Origin: Hyphomicrobiales bacterium
GTDB lineage: Bacteria > Pseudomonadota > Alphaproteobacteria > Rhizobiales > Beijerinckiaceae
Reading direction: 5' to 3'
DNA: 64,000 nt
Assembly (NCBI GenBank): GCA_028869185.1
Contig: JAGWTA010000001.1
Location: 213,192 to 277,191, forward strand
In this document: positions 1 through 7,135 of the stretch, in pieces
Position numbering within the stretch: position 1 is the stretch's first letter
How the letters are laid out: every line of letters starts with the position of its first letter
Notes under the pieces: generated by a model
What the model was told of the DNA's origin: nothing
The model's database searches: none
The model's input: only the letters and a program-made list of their open reading frames with translations
Translations under genes and position numbers: made by a program

Positions 1-1184
1 CCCGCCGCGCCGCCTATGCCGCGAAATCGGCGGCCAGCGACGCCGAACGCGCCGAAGCCGACGCCGAGCCGATCGCCGCCGTTTCGCGCGGCGGCGCCGC
101 GCTCGCGCAATTGAAGCGTCTCGAAGTCATCCGCAGCCGTCCGATCCTCCTGGCGATGGCCGCCACCGTCATGGCGGTGGCCTCGCTCTATATTGCCGGC
201 TCGACGATGGGCGGACGCGAGGCGCCGGCTCCTGCGCAGGTCTCCAGCGGACCGGCGGCCGCCCCGCGCGATGTTCGCCGCGTCGATGTCGCCCCGCCGG
301 CGGACGCGCAGGCTGCGCCCTCGCTGCCCAATGCCGCCAGAAGCCCGGACGTCGCGCCCGCGCCGCCGGCGGAAGCTGCGCCCTCCAAGGCGGAAAGCGC
401 GCCGGAAACGACGCCCGCTGCGCCTGCCCCCGTCGCGCCGCAGAAAAAGGCCGAGCTCGGCGCGCCCAATATCGACCCTGCGCCCACAGGAACGGCTGCA
501 GCCAATCCGTCCATCCAGCACACTCGTCCGCTGGCTATGGTCCAGCAGGCCGCCGCAAAGGGCGATGCGCTGGCGCAATTCGAACTTGGCGTGCGCTATG
601 CGGAAGGCAACCAGGCGCCGCGCGATGCAAAGCTCTCCGCCGAATGGTTCGCCAAGAGCGCGTCCAAGGGTCTTGCGCCCGCGCAATATCGCCTTGGCGT
701 CATTTACGAACGCGGCACGGGCGTGCCGCGCGATACGAACGAAGCGCGCAAATGGTATGAGCGCGCCGCCGAAAGCGGCAATGTGCGCGCCATGCACAAT
801 CTGGCCGTGCTTGCCGCCGATGGCGGTGGCAAGCCCGATTATGTCGCAGCCATGAACTGGTTCCGCAAGGCCGCCGAATTCGGCGTGCGCGACAGCCAAT
901 TCAATCTGGCGATCCTTTATGCGCGCGGCATGGGCGGCGCGCAGGATCTCGTGCAGTCCTACGTCTGGTTTGCGGCCGCCGCCGCGCAAGGCGACGAAGA
1001 CGCCGGCAAGAAGCGCGACGAAGTCGCCGCGCGCATGGACGCCAAATCGCTGGCGCGCGCGCGCGCCATCGCCGAAGCGTTCCACGCGCGCACGCCCGTC
1101 GCCTCGGCCAACGAAATCGCCTTGCCGCTCAGCCAGCCGCGCACGCCGATCATGACGCGCGCGCCGCAGCCCTCGGGCGTCTAG
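1..1184 (+). CDS. SEL1-repeat membrane-anchored protein, PodJ-like (5' truncated by window edge)
   Basis: The frame is already open at base 3 and has no stop upstream, so this is the C-terminal part of a longer protein. A TTG at 111 could be read as a start, but coding continues before it. One hydrophobic segment (about bases 141-203, PILLAMAATVMAVASLYIAG) is followed by a long Ala/Pro-rich linker. Several tandem Sel1/TPR-like repeats follow from about base 535 to 1000, with the recurring pattern A-xx-L-G-xx-Y-xx-G. This is the architecture of the periplasmic half of PodJ/PodJL polar-localisation factors in Rhizobiales: cytoplasmic coiled coil, single membrane pass, periplasmic Sel1 repeats. 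The cytoplasmic part is not visible, so the PodJ assignment is inference. The Sel1 repeats and the membrane segment are clear. Confidence 0.8.
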   Translation, partial: RRAAYAAKSAASDAERAEADAEPIAAVSRGGAALAQLKRLEVIRSRPILLAMAATVMAVASLYIAGSTMGGREAPAPAQVSSGPAAAPRDVRRVDVAPPADAQAAPSLPNAARSPDVAPAPPAEAAPSKAESAPETTPAAPAPVAPQKKAELGAPNIDPAPTGTAAANPSIQHTRPLAMVQQAAAKGDALAQFELGVRYAEGNQAPRDAKLSAEWFAKSASKGLAPAQYRLGVIYERGTGVPRDTNEARKWYERAAESGNVRAMHNLAVLAADGGGKPDYVAAMNWFRKAAEFGVRDSQFNLAILYARGMGGAQDLVQSYVWFAAAAAQGDEDAGKKRDEVAARMDAKSLARARAIAEAFHARTPVASANEIALPLSQPRTPIMTRAPQPSGV

Positions 1185-1289
1185 GCCCAAAACGAAGGCG
1201 CTACGACAAAATGTCGTCTGGCTTGCGCGCCGGGCGGTGTGTTAGGGCCAAGAAGAGCGCGCAAGCGCCGGATAGCAACGGGGCGCGGA

Positions 1290-2216
1290 GTGGAAGTTTA
1301 TCTGCCCATCGCCGAAATGCCGGTGAATGTTTTTGTCATCCTTGGCCTTGGCGCTGCGGTTGGCTTCATCTCGGGCCTTTTCGGCGTCGGCGGCGGGTTT
1401 CTTCTGACGCCCATGCTGATTTTTCTGGGTTTGCCCTCGCCTGTTGTCGTGGCGAGCCAGGCGCCGCAGATTGCGGGCTCCTCGCTGACCGGCGCGCTCG
1501 CCTACTGGCGCAAGAAAGCGCTCGACGTGAAGCTGGGGACCGTGCTGATCGTCGGCGGTCTCATCGGCACGCAACTCGGCGTCATGTTCTTCAACGCGAT
1601 GCGCGAGAGCGGGCAACTCGATATCGTCATCGTGCTGTCCTACATCACCTTGCTCGGGCTCGTCGGCGGCCTCATGCTGGCTGAGAGCTTGCGCGCCGTG
1701 GCGCGCACGCGCTCTGGCGCACCGCCGCCGCGCCGCACGGTCGGGCGCCATCGTTGGTATGAAGGCCTGCCCTTCAAGATGCGGTTCCACCGTTCCGGTC
1801 TTTATGTCAGCATCATTCCTCTGCTGGTGATTTCCTGCGGGATCGGCTTTGCCGGCGCTGTCCTTGGCATCGGCGGCGGCTTCATTCTCGTGCCGGCGCT
1901 CATCTATATTTTTCGCGTTCCGGCCAATGTCGTCGTAGGCACGTCGCTGTTCCAGATTCTGTGCACGATGATTGCAGCGACCTTGCTGCATGCGACATCG
2001 AGCCACGCCGTCGACGCAGTGCTGGCGACCGTGCTGCTGATCGGCAGCGTTTTCGGCGCGCAATTTGGGGCGCGCGCCGGCGCCAACATCCGCGGCGAAC
2101 ATTTCCGCCTGCTGCTCGCGCTCATGATTCTGGCCGTCGCGCTGCGTTTTGCCTACGACGTGCTGAACAAGCCCGAGGAGCTTTTCACGGCGACGCTGAC
2201 GGAGACGGCGCGATGA
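1290..2216 (+). CDS. TauE/SafE family anion exporter
   Basis: Membrane permease of 308 residues in the TauE/SafE (DUF81) family, whose members export sulfite, sulfoacetate or related anions. The internal two-fold repeat of the family is visible: G-x2-S-G-L-F-G-V-G-G-G-F-L-L-T-P near the N-terminus and G-A-V-L-G-I-G-G-G-F-I-L-V-P in the middle, each starting a half of about four helices. A GTG start at 1290 gives the N-terminus VEVYLPIAEMPVN, which I recall as conserved in alphaproteobacterial members; the frame extends upstream to 1239 without resemblance to the family. It overlaps the next gene by four bases (ATGA), so the two are translationally coupled. Substrate cannot be told from sequence. 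Confidence 0.9.
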   Translation: MEVYLPIAEMPVNVFVILGLGAAVGFISGLFGVGGGFLLTPMLIFLGLPSPVVVASQAPQIAGSSLTGALAYWRKKALDVKLGTVLIVGGLIGTQLGVMFFNAMRESGQLDIVIVLSYITLLGLVGGLMLAESLRAVARTRSGAPPPRRTVGRHRWYEGLPFKMRFHRSGLYVSIIPLLVISCGIGFAGAVLGIGGGFILVPALIYIFRVPANVVVGTSLFQILCTMIAATLLHATSSHAVDAVLATVLLIGSVFGAQFGARAGANIRGEHFRLLLALMILAVALRFAYDVLNKPEELFTATLTETAR

Positions 2217-2992
2217 GGCTCGTGCGCGCGCTTCTTCTGGCGGCGCTGATCGCGCCCGCCGCCGCGCCCGCAACGGCAGAAACGCTGCTTGTCACGCTCT
2301 CAACCGACAAGATCGGCATCAGCTCCAATTTCACCGGCGGCGACATCGTGGTTTTCGGCGCCGTCCAGCGCGACGAAGGCGCGGGCGAGGGGCTCGAACG
2401 GCGCTACGATATTGTCGTGACCGTGCGCGGCCCGCGCGGCGCAACGACTGTGCGCGAGAAGCGCGCGCTCGGACCCATGTGGGTCAATCGCGCCGCGCGC
2501 AAATTCATCGCCACGCCGGCCTATGCAGCGGTGCTGTCGAACCGCCCGATCCCCTATATCGCGCCCGATGCCGAATTGCGACAGCGCTATGCGCTCGGCC
2601 TCGAATATCAGGCGCCGCCGCCAAGCGACCCCTCGCGCATGTGGGAACCGGAAGAGGTGCAGTTTCGCAGTGCGCTGGTGCGTTTGCGCGAGAAGCAGAA
2701 GCTGTTCCTCGAAGAGCCCGATGGCGTGAAATTTCTGTCGCCCACCGTCTTCCGCGCAACAGCGCGCATTCCCGGCGGCGCGCCGCTGGGCCTGTACGGC
2801 GTGGATGTGGCGTTGTTTTCAGGCGGCGTCCCCATCGCGCGCACCCTGACGCCATTTGCGGTCCAGAAAAGCGGTTCGGAGGCCTTCATCGCCAATGAAG
2901 CGCGCCGCAGGCCGCTGCAATATGGGCTTGCGACCGTTGCAATCGCGCTGTTCTTTGGCTGGCTTGCGAGCGTGATTTTCCGCCGCGACTGA
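2213..2992 (+). CDS. TIGR02186 family membrane-anchored protein
   Basis: A 259-residue protein with an N-terminal signal peptide (MRLVRALLLAALIAPAAAPA, cleaved near TAETLL). A large beta-rich extracytoplasmic domain follows, then a C-terminal membrane helix (YGLATVAIALFFGWLASVIF) with a positive tail, giving a periplasmic domain tethered at its C-terminus. This matches the TIGR02186 family of unknown function, which in alphaproteobacteria sits directly after a TauE/SafE exporter, as here. The start overlaps the exporter stop (ATGA at 2213), so the two proteins probably act together, perhaps as an accessory to export. The exact role is unknown. Confidence 0.85.
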   Translation: MRLVRALLLAALIAPAAAPATAETLLVTLSTDKIGISSNFTGGDIVVFGAVQRDEGAGEGLERRYDIVVTVRGPRGATTVREKRALGPMWVNRAARKFIATPAYAAVLSNRPIPYIAPDAELRQRYALGLEYQAPPPSDPSRMWEPEEVQFRSALVRLREKQKLFLEEPDGVKFLSPTVFRATARIPGGAPLGLYGVDVALFSGGVPIARTLTPFAVQKSGSEAFIANEARRRPLQYGLATVAIALFFGWLASVIFRRD

Positions 2993-3010
2993 TCGGCGCG
3001 GCGCGTCGCT

Positions 3011-3601
3011 TCAGGTCTTTCGTTTCGCATTGCGCGCCGGGACGGCGATCGCTGCTTTCGTCATGGCGATCTGCTCGTTTGCAACAAGGTCGAACGGCTC
3101 AAGCGCATGGTCTGCGCGCGCGAGAATGACGGCGCCCTCGCACGCGGCAATCAGCGTCGCCGCAAGCGCCTGCGCGCGCTTTTCCGGAACGCCGCCCTCA
3201 TGCAGCAATGTGGCGAGCAGCGCGCGCCAGCCGGCAAAAGCAACCGCCGCCGCGCGCAACAGATCGGGCGTTTCCGCCGCCACTGTCACCGCCGCCGCCG
3301 CGCAGCCCGCGCCGAAGTCCGAACGCGTGAGCAATGCGCGCCATAACCCGATAAAGCCGGCTGCGACCTTGTCGGCGGGCTGACCCCTCAGGCTTTCGAG
3401 ATGGGCGAGCGCGAAGGCGCCCGCCGCCGCCACGGCCTTGGCGACAAGTTCGTCCTTGCCACCGGGAAAGTGGTGATAGAGCGAACCACGCGGCGCGCCT
3501 GATGCTTCAAGAACTTCGCTGAAAGACGTGCGCTGCAATCCCCGTCGCGCCAGCGACAGAGCCGTTTGCTCGATCATGCGTTGTTTGACGTCGCCGCCCA
3601 T
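3011..3601 (-). CDS. TetR/AcrR family transcriptional regulator
   Basis: A 196-residue one-domain-plus-ligand-pocket repressor. The N-terminal helix-turn-helix is clear: TSFSEVLEASGAPRGSLYHH followed by F-P-G-G-K-D-E-L, the standard TetR recognition helix with the Y-H-H-F end. The C-terminal part resembles the YxaF/LmrA-type ligand-binding domain. It is divergent from a small tautomerase, and the 73-base intergenic space carries two tandem 16-base palindromes (3615-3651), the likely operators for both genes. The inducer is unknown; by context it may be a reactive carbonyl or aromatic compound (inference). Confidence 0.9.
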   Translation of the reverse strand: MGGDVKQRMIEQTALSLARRGLQRTSFSEVLEASGAPRGSLYHHFPGGKDELVAKAVAAAGAFALAHLESLRGQPADKVAAGFIGLWRALLTRSDFGAGCAAAAVTVAAETPDLLRAAAVAFAGWRALLATLLHEGGVPEKRAQALAATLIAACEGAVILARADHALEPFDLVANEQIAMTKAAIAVPARNAKRKT

Positions 3602-3614
3602 GCGCCCCCTTGAC

Positions 3615-3651
3615 TATGACGGTCATCATAGTGAATATGATGCCCATCATA
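3615..3651. promoter_or_regulatory. Two tandem palindromic operators, probably for the TetR regulator
   Basis: Site 1 at 3615-3630 reads TATGACGGTCATCATA. Site 2 at 3636-3651 reads TATGATGCCCATCATA and is a perfect inverted repeat apart from its two central bases. Both share TATGA at the left and TCATA at the right. Their starts are 21 bases apart, two helical turns, so two repressor dimers would bind the same DNA face. They lie between the divergent start codons at 3601 and 3675. Confidence 0.75.
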
Positions 3652-3674
3652 ATCCCGACAGGAGCAAACCGTCC

Positions 3675-4109
3675 ATGCCCATGATCGACATCTACGCCAT
3701 CGAAGGAACCTTTACCGATCCGCACAAGCTGGCGCAGGAGGCCGCGGCCGCCGTCAAGGCCGTCGAGCAGGTTCCCGACATCCCGATGTTTCGCAAAAAC
3801 ACGGCGGCTTTCGTGCACGTTTTGCCAAAAGCGGCCATTTCGAACGTCGATGGCGAAGCCAATTATGTGCGCGTGCAGGTTCTGACCAACGCAGGCGCGC
3901 TCGATCGCGAAAAGCAGATCGCGGTGACGCGCCAGTTGACCGATCTCGTCGCCAGCGCCGCGGGCGACGCTTCGCTGGCGCAGCGCACCTGGGTCCTGCT
4001 GACGGAGGCCGCGCCCGGCGGATGGGGCTTGTGGGGTCATGCGCACACCAACGAGGAGATCGTCGGCGCCGCGCGCGCCGAAATCGGCCGGTTGAAGGGG
4101 CAGGGTTGA
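3675..4109 (+). CDS. Tautomerase family protein (4-oxalocrotonate tautomerase-like)
   Basis: A 144-residue protein that begins M-P-M-I-D-I-Y. Removing the initiator Met leaves the N-terminal proline that is the catalytic base in the tautomerase superfamily. The body (IDIYAIEGTF near the start, then V-R-V-Q-V-L-T-N-A-G-A-L-D-R-E-K-Q) fits the longer, fused-length tautomerases rather than the 62-residue form. The frame is open further upstream, to 3528, but that stretch runs through the operators and the TetR start, so the ATG at 3675 is chosen. GGAG at about 3661 is the ribosome site. It is divergent from, and probably repressed by, the TetR regulator. The substrate is unknown. Confidence 0.75.
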   Translation: MPMIDIYAIEGTFTDPHKLAQEAAAAVKAVEQVPDIPMFRKNTAAFVHVLPKAAISNVDGEANYVRVQVLTNAGALDREKQIAVTRQLTDLVASAAGDASLAQRTWVLLTEAAPGGWGLWGHAHTNEEIVGAARAEIGRLKGQG

Positions 4110-4253
4110 GAGGCGCGCAATCCTGACTGCGGCGCGGCCCGAACGAACGAAATTTTCGCTTATCGTCCGGCATCGCCGCATTTTCGCGCCGATTGTTGTT
4201 TTTGGTCGCAGCGCGGCGCAAGATCGCGGTCCGCTTTCAAGGGATTCGATTTC

Positions 4254-4595
4254 ATGCGTTTCGCTGCGTCTTTTGCTTTTCTCGCCGCTCTGGCGCTGGC
4301 TGGGCCAGCGGCCGCAGAGACCGCCGCGCATGCGCACAAAAGCGTAAAGGCCGGCGCAAAATCGGGCGGCAAATCAAAAGCGACCGCCGCAAAACCCAGC
4401 GGTCCGCGCAAGCCCGGCGAACTCGAAGGCTGGTCAGCCCCGGAAAAGGGCGCGAAAGCCGCGCCGGAGAAGGCGACGGCGAAGGGTCCCTCCGAAGATG
4501 GCGGCCTGCCGCTGCCGCAGAGCAAGATCCCGACCAGCGAAGGCTCGGTCGGCTACGACGATCACGGCAATCTGGGCACCGGTTTCAAGTTCTAG
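4254..4595 (+). CDS. Small secreted Lys/Ala/Gly-rich protein, unknown
   Basis: I do not recognise this 113-residue protein. It has a clear signal peptide (MRFAASFAFLAALALAGPAAA, then ETAAHAH). The mature part is low-complexity, rich in Lys, Ala, Gly and Pro, with no predicted fold until a short C-terminal motif, S-E-G-S-V-G-Y-D-D-H-G-N-L-G-T-G-F-K-F. The last four bases overlap the end of the convergent cyclopropane synthase gene: the palindrome CTAG supplies both stop codons. The signal peptide and normal codon bias support a real gene. Confidence 0.6.
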   Translation: MRFAASFAFLAALALAGPAAAETAAHAHKSVKAGAKSGGKSKATAAKPSGPRKPGELEGWSAPEKGAKAAPEKATAKGPSEDGGLPLPQSKIPTSEGSVGYDDHGNLGTGFKF

Positions 4596-5815
4596 CCGCC
4601 TGCCGCTTTCAGGCGCGCTTCGGCTGCGGCGATATAGTCGCGCGTGATCGGCGCAGCGTCGTGTCGCCGCGTGAGCTGCAGGTGGAACACGCATTCCCCC
4701 TCGAAACGGAAGCCGATTTCCGCCAGCGCGAGATAGAACTCCCACATGCGGCAGAAGCGTTCGTCGTAGAGCGCTGCAGCTTCCGCGCGGCGCGCCAGAA
4801 AACGCTCGCGCCAGTGGCGCAGCGTTTCGGCGTAATGCATGCGCCAGACTTCGATGTCCGTGATGAACAAGCCCGCCTTTTCGACAGCGGCCGCGATTTC
4901 GGAGAGCGAGGGAATATAGCCGCCGGGGAAGATATATTTGCGGATCCAGGGATTGGTTTCGCCAGGGCCATCGGGGCGCCCGATCGTGTGCAGCAGGGCG
5001 ACGCTGTCCCTGGTCATCAGCGCGCGCATCTTTTCGAAAAACGTGCCGAAATGCGCTGCGCCCACATGTTCGAACATGCCGACCGAAACAATCCGGTCAT
5101 AGGTCCCCTCGATGTCGCGGTAATCGCGCATCAAGAATTGCACCTGTCCGGTAAGATTGGCTTCGGCCGCGCGATTTTTCGCAGCCTCGAATTGTTCAAG
5201 AGAAAGCGTCGCGCCGTCGACGCGGGCGCCGCAGTTTTGCGCGAGGTACAGCGCCATGCCGCCCCAGCCCGAGCCGATGTCGAGCACGCGCATATCTTTT
5301 TCCAGCAGTAATTTCGCGGCGATCCGGCGCTTCTTCGCCGTCTGCGCTTCGTCGAGCGTTTGATCGGGCCGCTGGAAATAGGCGCAGGAATATTGCTGGT
5401 CCTCGTCCAGAAACAGGCGGTAAAGCCGCGCGTCGAGATCGTAGTGATGTGCGACATTGGCGCGCGCGCCGGCGCGTTCGTTGGGCCCGCGCAGAAAACG
5501 CGCAGCGTCCCGCGCGGTGCGAAATGCGCTGATCAAGGCGGGTGGATTGAAACGCACGTCGCAGACAGCGACCAGCGCGAGCAGATCGTAGATCGAGCCC
5601 GACCGCATCACGAGGCGCCCGTCCGTGTAGAGTTCGCCGAGCGCAAGTTCAGGATTGCGCAGGAGATCGAATGGCCCGCGAGCGTCCATGAATTCCGCTT
5701 GCAATGGAACGCCCTTGCCGTCCCCGAATTTCTGCCGTTTTCCGTCCGCGAAGATGAGAGTGAGATCGCCAGTTTGAATCATTTGCGCCACGAGGCGCGA
5801 AAGCATGTTTTGCAT
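4592..5815 (-). CDS. cfa: Cyclopropane-fatty-acyl-phospholipid synthase family methyltransferase
   Basis: A 407-residue S-adenosylmethionine-dependent methyltransferase that adds a methylene bridge across the double bond of unsaturated phospholipid acyl chains at the inner membrane. The SAM-binding motif I is V-L-D-I-G-S-G-W-G-G-M-A-L-Y-L-A. Family signatures H-Y-D-L-D-A-R-L-Y, Y-S-C-A-Y-F and G-M-F-E-H-V-G are present. The N-terminal SCP2-like lipid-binding part is there (residues about 15-95). Length agrees with the family (about 380-420). It stands alone on the minus strand, and its product of SAH is recycled by AhcY, encoded further along. Confidence 0.92.
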   Translation of the reverse strand: MQNMLSRLVAQMIQTGDLTLIFADGKRQKFGDGKGVPLQAEFMDARGPFDLLRNPELALGELYTDGRLVMRSGSIYDLLALVAVCDVRFNPPALISAFRTARDAARFLRGPNERAGARANVAHHYDLDARLYRLFLDEDQQYSCAYFQRPDQTLDEAQTAKKRRIAAKLLLEKDMRVLDIGSGWGGMALYLAQNCGARVDGATLSLEQFEAAKNRAAEANLTGQVQFLMRDYRDIEGTYDRIVSVGMFEHVGAAHFGTFFEKMRALMTRDSVALLHTIGRPDGPGETNPWIRKYIFPGGYIPSLSEIAAAVEKAGLFITDIEVWRMHYAETLRHWRERFLARRAEAAALYDERFCRMWEFYLALAEIGFRFEGECVFHLQLTRRHDAAPITRDYIAAAEARLKAAGG

Positions 5816-5876
5816 GCGCTGCCCTTATCAAAAGAGCTCTATGGCGCCTTCTTGATGAGTCTTTTTTGTGAAGACG

Positions 5877-6596
5877 TCAAAATCGCGTCGTTATTTGGGT
5901 CAACCACGCCGGGGAGGCGTTGACCAGCGCGGTTTCGAGTCGCTTGTCCAGGCCCGTGAGCGTCAGCCCGCCAGCCAGGATCAAAAACGCGCCAAGCGCT
6001 GTTTTCAGCCCTTTCCCGCCGACGATCAGCCGGTCGCGCCAGCGCATGAGCGTGCTGCGCGAGAGCGCGCCCAGCAGCGCAAGCGGTATGCCGGCGCCAA
6101 GGCCAAACAAGGCCATCGTCGCAGCGACGGCGCCGAGCGAGCGGCCTTGCGCGGCCAGAACGGAGGCTGCGCCAAGCGTCGGTCCGACGCAGGGGCTCCA
6201 GACGAGGCCAAGCAACAGGCCAACCGCAAATTGCCCCGACACGCCTTTGGCGGATACCGCGCCGAAACGTTGCTGGAAAAAATCGCTGACCGGCCCGCCA
6301 GCCGCAGCCGCGCGGTTTTGCAGCGCAGGGACGGCGAGCACGACGCCAAGCGCAACCAGAAGCGCCGCCGCGCCTTGACGCAGGAGCGCGCCGTCAGCCC
6401 CGAGCGAAAAGCCGATCGTCGCCAGAAAAAGGCCCGCGGCGACAAAAGACAGGCTGACGCCGCCCGCCAGCGCGAGCGGGCCAAGTCGATGCTCGCTCGC
6501 GGCCGCGCCGAGCACGATGGGTGTCAGCGGCAGAACGCAGGGCGAGAGGATCGACAGCGCGCCAGCCAGAAACGCGAGCGCAAACGAGGTCTCCAT
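5877..6596 (-). CDS. ccdA: CcdA/DsbD-type thiol-disulfide membrane transporter
   Basis: A 239-residue integral membrane protein with about six helices, of the CcdA family, which carries reducing equivalents from cytoplasmic thioredoxin to periplasmic thiol proteins. The two redox cysteines sit in the two family motifs: S-P-C-V-L-P-L-T-P (Cys20) and W-S-P-C-V-G-P-T-L-G (Cys136). It lies nine bases downstream of the exported thioredoxin gene on the same strand, so the pair forms an operon in which CcdA would re-reduce that thioredoxin. Periplasmic c-type cytochromes and disulfide enzymes of methanol oxidation need such a system, but a specific link is inference. Confidence 0.88.
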   Translation of the reverse strand: METSFALAFLAGALSILSPCVLPLTPIVLGAAASEHRLGPLALAGGVSLSFVAAGLFLATIGFSLGADGALLRQGAAALLVALGVVLAVPALQNRAAAAGGPVSDFFQQRFGAVSAKGVSGQFAVGLLLGLVWSPCVGPTLGAASVLAAQGRSLGAVAATMALFGLGAGIPLALLGALSRSTLMRWRDRLIVGGKGLKTALGAFLILAGGLTLTGLDKRLETALVNASPAWLTQITTRF

Positions 6597-6605
6597 CGCG
6601 GACGA

Positions 6606-6989
6606 TCACTTCGTTTTGGCGATCAGCGCGGAGATGCCGCCATCAGTGGTATCGCCAACCGAACGGCCCGTTTCCACGCCATTCCTGAACACGATCAAGG
6701 TGGATTGCATCCGCACGCCGAATTTTTTGAGCGCATCCTTTTGCGTGTCGAAATCGACGTCGTATATTTTCAAGGTTTTGTATTCCGGGCTGGCGGCGAT
6801 TTTTTCCACAATCGGCGCCTGCGCCTTGCAGGTCGGGCACCAGCTCGCCTTGACGTCCACAAGAATCGGATCGCCGGCCTTCAGCGCAGCGTTGAAGGAA
6901 TTGACGTCATAGGCGAGCATTTCCGCCGCATTTGCCGCGAATGCGAATGCGCTGCATGCGGCGGCGAGAACGATGGTGCGCAGTTTCAT
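6606..6989 (-). CDS. Exported thioredoxin-like protein
   Basis: A 127-residue protein with a signal peptide ([20 protein letters not shown], then AAEML) and a thioredoxin fold. The active site is W-C-P-T-C (Cys51, Cys54), with the following K-A-Q-A-P typical of TlpA/thioredoxin-like reductants. The cis-Pro region near the end is altered: M-Q-S-T-L-I-V-F replaces the usual P-T-l-i-l-F, so the conserved cis-proline is not obvious. The start at 6989 is supported by GGAAAGGAT about ten bases upstream; an in-frame start at 7064 would bury the signal peptide. It is followed closely by ccdA, its probable electron donor. Confidence 0.85.
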   Translation of the reverse strand: MKLRTIVLAAACSAFAFAANAAEMLAYDVNSFNAALKAGDPILVDVKASWCPTCKAQAPIVEKIAASPEYKTLKIYDVDFDTQKDALKKFGVRMQSTLIVFRNGVETGRSVGDTTDGGISALIAKTK

Positions 6990-7135
6990 GGCGAAGATCC
7001 TTTCCGGCGGCGTTCGCGCCGCATGAAGGCTTTTCGCCGGGCGGAGCGCTTTCGTTACACCCATCCACAGCGCGCCGTTTGACCGGGGCCGCTTGCGCGC
7101 TACAAACCGCCTCCCGTCAACATTGTGAGTCGCCC

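Noticed and set aside
111..1184. TTG at 111 as the start of the SEL1-repeat gene
   Set aside because: The same frame is open with coding-like composition up to the window edge, so the start lies outside.
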